From: Pseudoflavonifractor capillosus
Lineage (GTDB): Bacteria > Bacillota > Clostridia > Oscillospirales > Oscillospiraceae
DNA: 64,000 nucleotides
Direction: 5' to 3'
Assembly: GCF_016899775.1 (NCBI RefSeq)
Contig: NZ_JACJJE010000008.1
Span: 1 to 64,000 of the forward strand
The notes beneath the pieces were generated by a model that saw only the letters and a list, made by a program, of their open reading frames with translations, searched no databases and had not been told where the DNA came from. Of this stretch, positions 38,708 to 47,535 are shown in pieces; the stretch's first letter is position 1, and each line of letters opens with the position of its first letter. A program made the position numbers and the translations under genes.

Positions 38708-39628
38708 ATGGATATTTGGAAGGAATTAGCGGACGAGGGCGTGGACAAGGGCCTGCTGGAGGAGATGCAGGCCTTCCGGGCCTCCCACCCGGTGCCGGAG
38801 GAGGCCCGGGGGCGGGTCCCCACCCCCCGCTTTTTATACTACGGAAAAGAGATCTGGGAGGGGGCGGCCGCCGCCCTCCTGTGCGGACAGCACCTGCTGC
38901 TGGCCGGCCCCAAGGCCACGGGCAAGAACGTGCTGGCCGAGAACCTGGCCGCCGCCTTCGGCCGGCCCAGCTGGGACGTGTCCATGTACGTAAATGTGGA
39001 CGCGGCCTCCCTGGTGGGGGCGGACACCCTGAAGGACGGGGAGGTGGTGTTCCGGGAGGGCCCCATCTCCAAGTGCGCCCGGCTGGGGGGCTTCGGGGTG
39101 CTGGACGAGGTGAACATGGCCAAGAACGAGGCCCTGGCCGTCCTCCACGCCACCCTGGACTTCCGTCGGGTCATCGACGTGCCCGGGTATGACCGGATCG
39201 TGCTGGACGACGCCGCCCGCTTCATCGGCACCATGAACTACGGCTACGCCGGCACCCGGGAGCTGAACGAGGCCCTGGTGTCCCGGTTCGTGGTCATGGA
39301 CATGCCGGTGATCTCCCCGGAGAACCTGGAAAAGCTGCTGCTGCGGGGCTTCCCCCAGATGAAGCACACCTGGGTGGAGCAGTTCTCTGCCCTCTTTGGG
39401 GATTTGCGGCAGAAGTGCGACAGCTCGGAGATCTCCACCAAGGCCCTGGACCTGCGGGGGCTGCTGTCCGCCCTGCACCTGATGGAAAAGGGTATCCCCT
39501 CCGGCCAGGCCCTGGAGCTGGGCATCATCAACAAGGCCTTCGACCCCTTCGAGCGTCAGCTGGTGGCCGACGCGGTGTGGGCCCGCATCCCCCGGGACGC
39601 GGACCGCTCCAAGCTGTTCGAGGGCTGA
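38708..39628 (+). CDS. MoxR-family AAA+ ATPase
   Basis: A 306-residue AAA+ chaperone-like ATPase of the MoxR group, which usually works with a VWA-domain partner to insert metals or remodel complexes. Walker A reads GPKATGKN (Asn where Ser/Thr is usual), Walker B is FGVLDEVNMA, and sensor/arginine-finger segments (FIGTMNYGYAGTRELNEALVSRF) follow. The gene ends one base before the VWA gene. The substrate complex is not evident from the neighbours. Confidence 0.85.
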   Translation: MDIWKELADEGVDKGLLEEMQAFRASHPVPEEARGRVPTPRFLYYGKEIWEGAAAALLCGQHLLLAGPKATGKNVLAENLAAAFGRPSWDVSMYVNVDAASLVGADTLKDGEVVFREGPISKCARLGGFGVLDEVNMAKNEALAVLHATLDFRRVIDVPGYDRIVLDDAARFIGTMNYGYAGTRELNEALVSRFVVMDMPVISPENLEKLLLRGFPQMKHTWVEQFSALFGDLRQKCDSSEISTKALDLRGLLSALHLMEKGIPSGQALELGIINKAFDPFERQLVADAVWARIPRDADRSKLFEG

Positions 39629-39629
39629 T

Positions 39630-41354
39630 ATGGACCGGGAAGACATTGAGAGCCGCCGGGCGGAAAACCAGTTCTGGAACGGGGCGGAGAACTACCAGCT
39701 TCGGTCCGACTTTCAGATGTACCGTCCGGACGGCGAGGCGGACCTGTACTTCAACACCATCATCGGCCTGGTGTACCGCCTCTATGACTACGAGCGGCTC
39801 AGGCCCCTGTTCAACACCTTCCAGAGCCAGACCAGCGGGGCCTTCTACACCGACCTGTTTTGGCTGGGCCTGGAGGGGGTGGTCTTCCGGCGGGCGGCGG
39901 CGGACCGGCCGGTGCTGGAGGACCTGCGGCGGCAGTACGCCCTCCAGGTGACGGCCCAGCCCCGGAAGTCCGCCGAGCGGGAGGGCATCCACAACCTGCG
40001 CTGGCTGTGGTTCCGGCGGGCCCTGGGGGACCCTGCCCAGGAGGATTCCTGGGAGAAGGGGGTGCTGGACGACCTGACCTTCCCCGTGGGCTGTAGCGAG
40101 GAGGAGCTCACCGGCCGGATGGAGGCCCTCCTGCACAAGTGGTTCCACCGGGCCCGGCGGAGCGTCACCGACCGGCAGTGGGCCGCCTTTGCCGGCCGGG
40201 ACATCTTCCACAAGGGCAAGAAGCGAAGCGGCCTGGTGAGCGGCAATGCCCTGCGCCGCCTGGGGGAGCCCGGCGGCGGGCCGGTGGAGGAGGAGGGCCG
40301 GAAGCGCTTCTGGCAGAAAAATTTCCTTCTCCGCCTGGGCCAGGGTCAGACCCGGGAGCAGGTTTTGCGGGAATATGTGGAGAACTGCTTCGGGGTGTCC
40401 ATGTTTCCCCCCTCGGAAACGGCGGCGGCGGAGAAGGCCCTGTGCACCGGAAACCACAAAAACTGCCGCCTCCACTTTACCAAAGGCGTGCTGCCCGCCC
40501 GAAGCGTGAGCAAGGAGACCGCCTGGGAGCGGGACATGTTCCAGCGCCAGCGAGAGAAGAACCGGGCATACTACCAGGCGCGCCTGGTGCAGAACCAGCA
40601 CATCCTCTCCCAGCTGGCCCAGCAGCTGCAAAATACCATCCTGCTCCAGTCGGACGTCACCGACAGCCGCACCCGGGCCGGCAGCCTTCAGCCCCGCCTG
40701 GCCTGGCGGGCGGGCGCCCTTCAGGACGGCCGGGTGTTTGTCCAGCGGCAGCAGAGCGAGCTGGGGGACCTGTCGGTGGACATCCTGCTGGACGCCTCCG
40801 CCTCCCAGAACCAGCAGCAGGAGAAGCTGTCCACCCAGGCCTATTTAATTGCCGCCGCCCTCACCCGGTGTCAGATCCCGGTGCGGGTGTCCTCCTTCTG
40901 CTCGGTGAGCGGCTGCACCGTGATCCGCATTTTCCGGGACTATCAGGAGGCGGGGAAGAACGGCGCTATCTTCGACTATGTGTCCGCCGGGTGGAACCGG
41001 GACGGCCTGGCGCTGCGGGCCATGGACTGGCTCATGGAGCGGGAGCAGAGCGACCACCGGCTCCTCATTCTCCTGTCCGACGCCAACCCCAACGACGACC
41101 AGAAGATCCCCAACCCGGGCATGCTCCCCGGGGGCCGGGACTACGGGGGCAAGCTGGGGGTCCAGGACGCCGCCGACGAGGCGGGAAAGCTGCGCAAGCA
41201 CGGCCTCTCCCCCGTGTGCATCTTCACCGGCAGCGACCGGGAGCTGCCCAACGCCCGGCAGATCTACGGCAAGGAGCTCTTGCGCATCCCCTCCATCGGC
41301 TGGTTTGCCGACGCGGTGGGCAAGCTCATTCAGGGCCGCATCCAGGCCATGTAG
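39630..41354 (+). CDS. VWA-domain protein, MoxR partner
   Basis: A 574-residue cytoplasmic protein. The C-terminal 200 residues form a von Willebrand A domain with an intact MIDAS motif, DILLDASASQ, and later LLILLSDANPND. The N-terminal two-thirds are helical and charged without a recognised domain. It resembles the VWA partners (NorD/CobT/RavA-ViaA style) that always sit beside MoxR ATPases. With the upstream gene it forms a two-gene operon under the 38,600 promoter. Confidence 0.82.
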   Translation: MDREDIESRRAENQFWNGAENYQLRSDFQMYRPDGEADLYFNTIIGLVYRLYDYERLRPLFNTFQSQTSGAFYTDLFWLGLEGVVFRRAAADRPVLEDLRRQYALQVTAQPRKSAEREGIHNLRWLWFRRALGDPAQEDSWEKGVLDDLTFPVGCSEEELTGRMEALLHKWFHRARRSVTDRQWAAFAGRDIFHKGKKRSGLVSGNALRRLGEPGGGPVEEEGRKRFWQKNFLLRLGQGQTREQVLREYVENCFGVSMFPPSETAAAEKALCTGNHKNCRLHFTKGVLPARSVSKETAWERDMFQRQREKNRAYYQARLVQNQHILSQLAQQLQNTILLQSDVTDSRTRAGSLQPRLAWRAGALQDGRVFVQRQQSELGDLSVDILLDASASQNQQQEKLSTQAYLIAAALTRCQIPVRVSSFCSVSGCTVIRIFRDYQEAGKNGAIFDYVSAGWNRDGLALRAMDWLMEREQSDHRLLILLSDANPNDDQKIPNPGMLPGGRDYGGKLGVQDAADEAGKLRKHGLSPVCIFTGSDRELPNARQIYGKELLRIPSIGWFADAVGKLIQGRIQAM

Positions 41355-41359
41355 AAACA

Positions 41360-41399
41360 AAAAACAGCTTGACGGACCGGCGTCCGCCAAGCTGTTTTT
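41360..41399. terminator. Bidirectional terminator between convergent genes
   Basis: AAAAACAGCTTG (41,360-41,371) pairs with CAAGCTGTTTTT (41,388-41,399); an inner CGGAC/GTCCG stem extends it. It serves the VWA gene and the opposite-strand DUF4230 gene. Confidence 0.88.
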
Positions 41400-41410
41400 G
41401 TTTGTTTTTG

Positions 41411-42049
41411 TTATGTCTCCGCCTCTGCCGTCCGGACCTCCAGGGCCTGCCCCTCGTCCAGGAGGGGGGTGAGCAGACCGGTCACCGCCACATCCGCCTG
41501 GTCCTGGGCCTGGGTGAGGAGGCCGGCCTGGAGGGCCTTCTCCTCCATCTCCCCCTGCTGATCGGCCTGAAAGCCGCTGTAGTCCTCAATGGTGATGGGG
41601 TTGAAGATGCTGCGGGTCTCGTCGAAGACCTCCAGGCTGTCCGGGTCAATCTCATGGGAGAGGATCTGGGCTGCGGGGAGGGTGACGGTCACCTGCTCAC
41701 CGGTTACCTCCACCTGGGCCTGGCTCAGGTCCACCCCGGCGGTGATGACCCCGCTGTAGGACACGATAAACCGGCTGGTGGTGAAGGGGATCCGAACGCC
41801 GTAAAAGTCGCTTCCCCGCTCAAACTGCCCCATATTGGTATAGGCGTACTGGGTGGTGGCCAGCCGGCTGATCTGCTGGAGCTGGTGCTCCACGGTGACA
41901 GACGACAGCTGGGGCGCCTCCTCCTGGGAGCGGCCGCCGGTGAAGAAGCCCGCGCCGAAGCACACCGCCGCCAGCGCCACGCCGGCCAGGATCAGAGACA
42001 CGCCGCTTTTCAGCGAGCGCAGGGGGTGGATTCCGGTATTGTCCGCCAT
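41411..42049 (-). CDS. DUF4230 family membrane-anchored protein
   Basis: A 212-residue protein with one N-terminal membrane helix at about 15-36 (VSLILAGVALAAVCFGAGFF) and an outer domain of the DUF4230 type. The family pattern is visible in RFIVSYSGVITAGVDLS, VTVTLPAAQILSHEID and the final alpha region. Function is unknown across the family. It follows azlD on the same strand after 40 bp and may be read through from azlCD. Confidence 0.75.
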   Translation of the reverse strand: MADNTGIHPLRSLKSGVSLILAGVALAAVCFGAGFFTGGRSQEEAPQLSSVTVEHQLQQISRLATTQYAYTNMGQFERGSDFYGVRIPFTTSRFIVSYSGVITAGVDLSQAQVEVTGEQVTVTLPAAQILSHEIDPDSLEVFDETRSIFNPITIEDYSGFQADQQGEMEEKALQAGLLTQAQDQADVAVTGLLTPLLDEGQALEVRTAEAET

Positions 42050-42089
42050 ATAGGCGCCTCCTTTTCTCTCGTCTCAGGGGAAAGGGCCG

Positions 42090-42416
42090 TCAAAAGACCA
42101 GCTGCACCAGCAGCATGTAGCACACGGTGCCCCCGGCGATGGACAGCAGCATCTGACGCTTCCACAGGTGGAGGGCCACAACCAGGACAATGGAGATGGC
42201 CTCGGGCAGGCCTCGGCTGCCGGAGAACAGGTCCACCGACCGCAGGCAGTAGACCACCAGCAGACCGAACACCGCCGCCGGCAGCACCTTGCCCACATAC
42301 TGGATGTACTTGGGGGTCTCCTTCCCCGCGGGGAAGATCAGAAAGGGAAGAAAGCGGGTGATCATGGTTCCCAGCACCACCATGGCGATGGTGATGATCT
42401 GCTGTGTCAGGGTCAT
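42090..42416 (-). CDS. azlD: Branched-chain amino acid exporter small subunit AzlD
   Basis: A 108-residue membrane protein with three to four helices ([46 protein letters not shown]), the normal AzlD size. It works with AzlC to export branched-chain amino acids. The ATG overlaps the azlC stop as ATGA, so the two are coupled. Confidence 0.88.
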   Translation of the reverse strand: MTLTQQIITIAMVVLGTMITRFLPFLIFPAGKETPKYIQYVGKVLPAAVFGLLVVYCLRSVDLFSGSRGLPEAISIVLVVALHLWKRQMLLSIAGGTVCYMLLVQLVF

Positions 42417-43123
42417 GCCAGCGCCCCCTTTCGCTCCAGGGTCCCCCGCAGCAGAGTGAGGACCCCCAGAATGGCCAGCATGGCCGGGATGATAAAGTCG
42501 TCCGGTCCGAAAAACACCAGACAGGCCGCCGAGGCGGCCAGCCCCACCAGGGCGCTGGTGTGGTCTTTGTCTTTGAGCCACTGCTCCAGAAAGATGACCA
42601 CGAACATGGCGGTCATCACAAAGTCCAGCCCCTCGGTGTTGAACTGGATGAGCCCCCCAAAGATCCCCCCCAGGGTGGAGCCGGAGAACCAGTAGAAGTG
42701 GTTCAATAGGGTGACGAAGAACATGAACCACCCCCGGTCCACATCGGGGGGAATCTGGGCGGTGTAGTTGATGGAGAAGCTCTCGTCGCACATGCCGAAG
42801 ATTAAGTAGACCTTCTTCCAGCCCAGCCCCCGGAACTTGTCCAGCATGGACAGGCCATAAAACAGGTGCCGGGCGTTGACCATCAGGGTGAGAAACAGGG
42901 CCTGGAGGGGGTTGAAGGCCCCCAGCAGCAGGTTCACCGTGATAAACTCCACCGACCCGGCGAAGATGGTGAGGCTCATAAGCATGGGGTAGAGGAAGGA
43001 GAAGCCGGACACGTTCATGTAGATGCCGTAGGTCAGGCCCAGGAACCAGAAGCCGGCAAAAATGGGGATGGTATAGGGAAACGCGGCCCGGAGGGCCCGG
43101 AGCTGCGTCTCATAGCGGTTCAT
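42413..43123 (-). CDS. azlC: Branched-chain amino acid exporter large subunit AzlC
   Basis: A 236-residue polytopic protein of the AzlC family. [40 protein letters not shown] and FGMCDESFS are the characteristic stretches. The ATG at 43,123 has GAGGTG nine bases upstream; a second ATG at 43,132 lies too close to that site, and the longer frame to 43,300 runs into the intergenic repeat. Confidence 0.88.
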   Translation of the reverse strand: MNRYETQLRALRAAFPYTIPIFAGFWFLGLTYGIYMNVSGFSFLYPMLMSLTIFAGSVEFITVNLLLGAFNPLQALFLTLMVNARHLFYGLSMLDKFRGLGWKKVYLIFGMCDESFSINYTAQIPPDVDRGWFMFFVTLLNHFYWFSGSTLGGIFGGLIQFNTEGLDFVMTAMFVVIFLEQWLKDKDHTSALVGLAASAACLVFFGPDDFIIPAMLAILGVLTLLRGTLERKGALA

Positions 43124-43216
43124 GGGGGTCATCACCTCATAAGGATAGTTATTCTTCTGCGCCGTGGATTTTACCCTGTGGAGTGGGTTTCGGACCGGGG
43201 TTTTGTACGCAGGGGA

Positions 43217-43524
43217 GTTTCGCCGCCTGCGGGCGGCGAGTGACTTTGCCCACGGCGGCAAAGTCACCAAAACGCCACCGGGGACGGCTCCGATGAGCAC
43301 TTCGTGCTCATAGTCGCCTTTCCCCGGACCCCATTACGGGGGACGCGTACCTGTCACATTTTGCAATGTTTCCGGCGCGCAAAATCAGGAGTGCTTGGGT
43401 GCGGTTCCGTCCGGCCCCACTGGGGGCCTGAGCGAAAGAAAAATTGTGACCGGTGCGATTCCGCTTCTGCGCCTGGGTGGTCCGAATCAACGTACCCGGT
43501 TCGTTTCCCTCCGTAGGGGCGGGT
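43217..43524 (+). repeat. Structured intergenic repeat, copy A
   Basis: First of three related elements. Helices in order: P1 CGCCGCCTGCGGGCGGCG (43,221-43,238); P2 11-bp stem 43,240-43,250/43,257-43,267; conserved joint AAAACGCCAC; P4 CCGGGGA (43,278-43,284) with TCCCCGG (43,321-43,327), enclosing P3 ATGAGCAC-TTC-GTGCTCAT (43,293-43,311); P5 CCCC-ATTACG-GGGG. A further conserved tail contains TTTCCGGCGCGCAAAATC and a GGCCCC-ACT-GGGGGCC hairpin. Copies B and C share the plan but not the stem sequences. No ORF is supported here. Confidence 0.7.
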
Positions 43525-43662
43525 GTCCTCACCCGCCCGCCCCAGGAGATTTCTCCCTCTCTGTAGGGGCGGCCCCGTTTGGCCGCCCGCTGTTCGAGGC
43601 TCCCCCGCCTAGGGGAGGAACTTATTGGAGAATTGCGTAGGGGAGGGGCTTGCCCCTCCCGC
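43512..43662 (+). repeat. Three GTAGGGG palindromic repeats
   Basis: Three hairpin units open with GTAGGGG at 43,513, 43,563 and 43,637. Their stems are GGGCGGGTG/CACCCGCCC, GGGCGGCC/GGCCGCCC and GGGAGGGGC/GCCCCTCCC. The opening is fixed while the stem changes on both arms together. These resemble REP/BIME elements. The remaining 43,663-43,781, up to the mgtE stop, shows no gene. Confidence 0.7.
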
Positions 43663-43781
43663 CGCATCTCAAAAATTTATCCGTTAACCGGCGATATGCT
43701 GTTGCAGACGCGAGAAGGTGAGTTGCCCCGCAGGGCGGACCCCTGCCTCTACGCCGCCGGGGCGGCGGAACTCCCAGTGAA

Positions 43782-45155
43782 TCAGGACAGCGTCAGCAGA
43801 TGGGTGGCAAAGAAGAAGTAGATAAGCAGGGACAGGGCGTCCACGATGGTGGTGATGAAGGGAGAGGCCATCACCGCCGGGTCTATGCCGATTTTCTCCG
43901 CCGCCATGGGGAGAGTGCAGCCCACCACCTTGGCGCACAGCACGGTGAACACCAGGGTGAGGCACACCACCAGGGCCACCACGGGGGTGACGGCCGGGTT
44001 GTTCATCAGCCACCGGTCCACGATCATCATCTTCACAAAGTTGGCACAGGCCAGGCATACCCCGCACAGTATGGCCACCCGGCTCTCCTTCCACACCACG
44101 GCGATGAGGTCCGAGAAGTCGATCTCGTCCAGGGACAGGGCGCGGATGACCGCCACCGAGGACTGGGAACCCGAGTTGCCGCCGGTGCCCGAGAGCATGG
44201 GGATGAAGGAGGTGAGCACCACGCAGGCAGCCAGGGCGCTCTCAAATTTTGTGATAATAATGCCGGTGAAGGTGGCCGACAGCATCAGCAGCATCAGCCA
44301 GGGGATGCGGGAACGCCAGGTCTCAAATACGCCGGTCTTCAGGTAGGGCTTATCCGAGGGGAGGATAGCGGCCATCTTCTCGAAGTCCTCGGTGGTCTCC
44401 TCCTCGATAACGTCCATGGCGTCGTCGAAGGTGACGATACCCACCAGGCGGTTATCCCCGTCCACCACGGGGATGGCGGACAGGTCGTACTTGTTGAGCA
44501 TCTGGGCCACGTCTTCCTTGTCGTCGTGGGTGTTGACGGACAGGACGTTGGTCTCCATGATGTCCCGGATGCGGGTCTCATAGGCGGACAGGAGCAGCCG
44601 TCTCACCGTGACCACACCCAGCAGCACCCGGTTCTGGGTGACGTAACAGGTGTAAATGGTCTCTTTGTCCATGCCCTCCTTGCGGATGCGGGCGAAGGAC
44701 TCCTCCACCGTGGCGTCCGGGTGGAGGAACACGTACTCCGTGGTCATAATGGAGCCGGCGGAGTCCTTGGGGTAGTTGAGCAGCTGGTTGATTTGGCTGC
44801 GGGACGCAGGGTCGCTGTTGCGCAGGATACGGGAGACCACGTTGGCGGGCATGTCCTCGATCACGTCCACCGTGTCGTCCAGGTACAGCTCGTCCAGCAC
44901 CTCCCGCAGCTCCTTGTCGTTCAGGGCGTTGATGAGCCGCTCCTGGTCGTCGGAGTCCTCCAGCTCGGCAAACACCTCGGCGGCCTGCTCCTTGGGCAGC
45001 AGGCGGAACACCAGAATGGTCTCCTCCGGTCCCAGCTCATCCAGGAACTCGGCCACGTCCACCTCATTCATCTCCATGAGAATGGAGCGCAGCTTGCGGA
45101 ACTGTTTGGTCTGGACCAGCTCCATCAGCTGTTCCAGCTCATATTTCTCTTGCAT
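43782..45155 (-). CDS. mgtE: Magnesium transporter MgtE
   Basis: A 457-residue Mg channel/transporter. Order: N-terminal helical superhelix (about 1-130, e.g. EVDVAEFLDELGPEE), two CBS domains (about 135-255, YVFLHPDATVEESFARI and LSAIPVVDGDNRLVGIVTF), a linker helix, and five membrane helices that include the selectivity region PMLSGTGGNSGSQSS. This is the standard gated architecture. A long leader with an intrinsic terminator precedes it, so expression is probably attenuated in response to a ligand. The start has GGGGAGAG upstream. Confidence 0.95.
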   Translation of the reverse strand: MQEKYELEQLMELVQTKQFRKLRSILMEMNEVDVAEFLDELGPEETILVFRLLPKEQAAEVFAELEDSDDQERLINALNDKELREVLDELYLDDTVDVIEDMPANVVSRILRNSDPASRSQINQLLNYPKDSAGSIMTTEYVFLHPDATVEESFARIRKEGMDKETIYTCYVTQNRVLLGVVTVRRLLLSAYETRIRDIMETNVLSVNTHDDKEDVAQMLNKYDLSAIPVVDGDNRLVGIVTFDDAMDVIEEETTEDFEKMAAILPSDKPYLKTGVFETWRSRIPWLMLLMLSATFTGIIITKFESALAACVVLTSFIPMLSGTGGNSGSQSSVAVIRALSLDEIDFSDLIAVVWKESRVAILCGVCLACANFVKMMIVDRWLMNNPAVTPVVALVVCLTLVFTVLCAKVVGCTLPMAAEKIGIDPAVMASPFITTIVDALSLLIYFFFATHLLTLS

Positions 45156-45485
45156 CAGGCTCTCCCCTTTTCAAATTGATCTGAACGGTTGGGTGAAAGC
45201 GGGACACAAAAAAACCACAGGGCGCCTCGCGCCTGTGGCTGTTACAAACGGGAAAAGCGCACCACGGGACCGGGGCCGGACCGCTCCGGCCAGGCCGCTC
45301 CCCTGGTGGGTCGTCAGGCGGCGGGAGCAGGAGCCTCTGGGCTCGGCTCCGCCGCATTCCGTTCGTGACAGCAATCTTTTTGCTCCCGATGGCGACTTCG
45401 GCCTTCCATGGAGGCTCCACATCCTTTCTGCGCCATATTTCTTCCTCCCGCCGCAGCGGGAAGAAGCGCGGACTTTCACGGTGCT
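45156..45485 (-). promoter_or_regulatory. Structured leader of mgtE, riboswitch candidate
   Basis: About 325 nt of untranslated leader. It holds a strong hairpin (GCGGCGGAG...CTCCCGCCGC, about 45,319-45,355) and, nearer the gene, an intrinsic terminator. That arrangement fits transcription attenuation. I could not match the sequence to the M-box core or to another class with confidence, so the ligand is open; Mg is only a guess from the gene. Confidence 0.5.
45211..45238 (-). terminator. Attenuator-type terminator in the mgtE leader
   Basis: On the minus strand CCACAGG...CCTGTGG with an inner GCGC/GCGC is followed by seven Ts, 56 nt before the mgtE start and downstream of its promoter. Confidence 0.8.
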
Positions 45486-45515
45486 AGTATAGCACAGCCC
45501 CGGCGGGCAATTCAA
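45486..45515 (-). promoter_or_regulatory. mgtE promoter with overlapping palindrome
   Basis: Minus strand TTGAAT (45,510-45,515), 18-base spacer, TATACT (45,486-45,491). The palindrome GTGCTA-GTA-TAGCAC (45,481-45,495) covers the -10 and may be an operator. Confidence 0.65.
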
Positions 45516-45535
45516 GAAAAATCTATGAAAAGAAT

Positions 45536-45568
45536 CCGGGCGGGCCGCCTCTTTCGCGGCCCGCCCGG
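45536..45568 (-). terminator. Terminator after the chromate transporter genes
   Basis: CCGGGCGGGCCGC and GCGGCCCGCCCGG form a 13-bp stem with a 7-base loop; ATTCTTTTC follows on the minus strand. Confidence 0.75.
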
Positions 45569-45611
45569 GCTGGATTTTCATGGGAAGGAATCGGATTTTT
45601 TCCCGCTCCCC

Positions 45612-46205
45612 TTAAAACTGGAAGACCACGCCGATGACGGCGGCGGACAGGATGAAACAGATGGGGTGGAGCTTCTTCAGGGGCGACCACTTCATGGCCG
45701 CGAATACCGCCGCAGCCAGGACAACCGCCTTCCACTCCACGCCGGTGATGCCGGTGAAGGAGACGCTGGGCAGCCCGAAGAAGACGGAGAACGCTACGCT
45801 CAGTCCGGCCACCACGATCAGCGCGGTGGAGGCGGGACGCAGCCCCTGGAAGGCAGCCTCCACCGTCCTGCTGTGGCGGAACTTCTGGAGGAAGCGGGCG
45901 ATGATGAGAATGACAATGATGGAGGGGGCCACCAGGCCCAAGGTGGCGATCACCGCCCCGAGGATTCCTCCGGCGGGTCCCAGCACCGTGTTGCAGCCCA
46001 TGTGGTAGCCCACATAGGTGGCCATATTCACCCCCATGGGGCCGGGGGTGGACTCGGACACGGCGATCATGGTAGTAAGCTCCTGGTTGGTAAACCAGCC
46101 GGTGGCCTCTCCCATGTCCTGGAGGAAGGGGATGGTGGCCAGTCCTCCGCCGATGGAGAACAGTCCGGTTTTGAAAAACTCAAAAAACAGGCGCAGGAAG
46201 ATCAC
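45612..46205 (-). CDS. Chromate transporter subunit (CHR domain), second of pair
   Basis: A 197-residue single-CHR-domain membrane protein. FFKTGLFSIGGGLATIPFLQD and ESTPGPMGVNMATYVGY are the CHR signatures (GGG and the PGP motif). Paired short CHR proteins assemble into the equivalent of one long ChrA. The natural substrate in anaerobes may not be chromate. The start overlaps the stop of the upstream partner by four bases. Confidence 0.88.
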   Translation of the reverse strand: MIFLRLFFEFFKTGLFSIGGGLATIPFLQDMGEATGWFTNQELTTMIAVSESTPGPMGVNMATYVGYHMGCNTVLGPAGGILGAVIATLGLVAPSIIVILIIARFLQKFRHSRTVEAAFQGLRPASTALIVVAGLSVAFSVFFGLPSVSFTGITGVEWKAVVLAAAVFAAMKWSPLKKLHPICFILSAAVIGVVFQF

Positions 46206-46834
46206 TTCTCCTCACCCCCTCTCTTCTGTTTTCCGGAGAGGCGGGCCAGCAGCAGCCCTGTGATTCCGGCCAGCACCACCAGCACAGCCGGGGAGGACAG
46301 GAGGTCCAGCGCCTGGCCCAGGGGTGTGGAGACGTCCACGCCCAGCAGCCCGCCCAGCTCGGACAGAACCAGCACCGCCAGGAAAATGCACACAGACGGG
46401 GCGTCCTTCACGGTGCTCTTGCCCAGCTTGAGGACGCTCACCGCGATCATGGCCACCACGGCGGCGTTGATGCCGGCCAGGGCGTGCTGGACCACCGGGA
46501 TCTCCGCGAAGTTGGTGAGGAAGGCGGCGATGATGGTGATGATCACCAGGCTGGGAAACACCACGCCCAGAGTGGCAATAGTTCCCCCCAGGTTGCCCCG
46601 GTATTTCTGCCCGATGAAGGTGGCGGTATTGACGGCGATGACGCCGGGGGTGCATTGGCCGATGGCGAAGTAGTCGGTGAGCTCCTCCTCGGTGGCCCAG
46701 CCTTTTTTCTCCACCACCTCCCGCTGGAGGATGGGGAGCATGGCATAGCCTCCGCCGAAGGTGCACACGCCCACCTTGGCAAAGGTCAGAAACAGATCGA
46801 AATAGAGATTCAATGGTATGACATCCTTTTTCAT
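46202..46834 (-). CDS. Chromate transporter subunit (CHR domain), first of pair
   Basis: A 210-residue CHR-domain protein with FAKVGVCTFGGGYAMLPILQ and GQCTPGVIAVNTATFIG. It is the partner of the gene ending at 45,612. The ATG at 46,834 has no good ribosome site; a TTG at 46,813 sits eight bases after AAGGATG and gives a protein starting at NLYFDLFLTF, so the true start may be there. Upstream lies repeat copy B in the opposite orientation. Confidence 0.86.
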   Translation of the reverse strand: MKKDVIPLNLYFDLFLTFAKVGVCTFGGGYAMLPILQREVVEKKGWATEEELTDYFAIGQCTPGVIAVNTATFIGQKYRGNLGGTIATLGVVFPSLVIITIIAAFLTNFAEIPVVQHALAGINAAVVAMIAVSVLKLGKSTVKDAPSVCIFLAVLVLSELGGLLGVDVSTPLGQALDLLSSPAVLVVLAGITGLLLARLSGKQKRGGEEK

Positions 46835-46881
46835 TGAGTAAGAATACCCAGGTTTCTTATTTGCTTTTTTAAGAGAGGGGG

Positions 46882-47205
46882 GATTTCACCGCCTGCGGGC
46901 GGCGACCTTCTTTTTCCATGGCGAAAAAGAAGGCAAAACGCCACCGGGGACGCATCCTATGGGCTACGGCTCTGCTTCGCTCCGCCTAGGCCCATAGGCC
47001 GCTTTCCCCGGACCCCGTTACGGAGGACGCCCTCCTGATAGGTTGTGCGGCATTTCCGGCGCGCAAAATCTGAGTGACGCTCTAAATTCCCGCCGGGCCA
47101 CTGGGCCCTGGGTTTGTAAAAATTAGAACTGGTGCGGTTCAAGGAGTACGCCTGGCTTTACCGAGCCAACGCTCCCGGTCTGATTTCTGCCGTAGGGGCG
47201 GCCCC
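46882..47205 (+). repeat. Structured intergenic repeat, copy B
   Basis: Same plan as copy A: P1 ACCGCCTGCGGGCGGCG (46,888-46,904); P2 11-bp stem CCTTCTTTTTC/GAAAAAGAAGG (46,906-46,933); joint CAAAACGCCAC; P4 CCGGGGA (46,944-46,950) with TCCCCGG (47,005-47,011), enclosing P3 CCTATGGGC/GCCCATAGG (46,956-46,998); P5 around CCGTTACGG. The conserved tail TTTCCGGCGCGCAAAATC and a GGGCC-ACT-GGGCCC hairpin also recur. P2 and P3 share no sequence with copy A yet pair fully. Confidence 0.7.
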
Positions 47206-47371
47206 ATGTGGCCGCCCGCCACAACGGGAATTCGCCCCTGTAGGGCGCGGCCTCCCGGACGCGCCGCTTTCCCTTCTTCAATATGGCGGGCCGGCCAGTG
47301 TCCGGCCCCTACGAAAGGACGGGGCGCTTCTGCATATACCGTAGGGACGGCACACCGGGCCGCCCGGCATT
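47192..47371 (+). repeat. GTAGGG palindromic repeat cluster
   Basis: Units begin at 47,192 (GGGGCGGCC/GGCCGCCC stem), 47,241 (GGGCGCG/CGCGCC), about 47,284-47,312 in reverse orientation, and 47,341 (GGGACGGC/GCCGCCC, imperfect). They continue the family at 43,512-43,662. No gene is seen in 46,835-47,918; the space is filled by these and the structured repeats. Confidence 0.6.
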
Positions 47372-47535
47372 TCCAGACCGCACAACTTGAGCCCCACCGC
47401 AACAAAGGCTCTTTCAACAAAGGGAGTTTCTGACTCTCACATACCGCCCCGTGAGCGGCAGCGAAAGACGAGGAACAGGCATTCAGCTGAACATCCCGCG
47501 CCTTTGCGACGAGGAACAAACCCGCCTAATTGGCG

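Noticed and set aside
45156-45485. M-box riboswitch before mgtE
   Set aside because: GAGGCTCCTG occurs but the other conserved M-box blocks do not; kept only as an unassigned structured leader.
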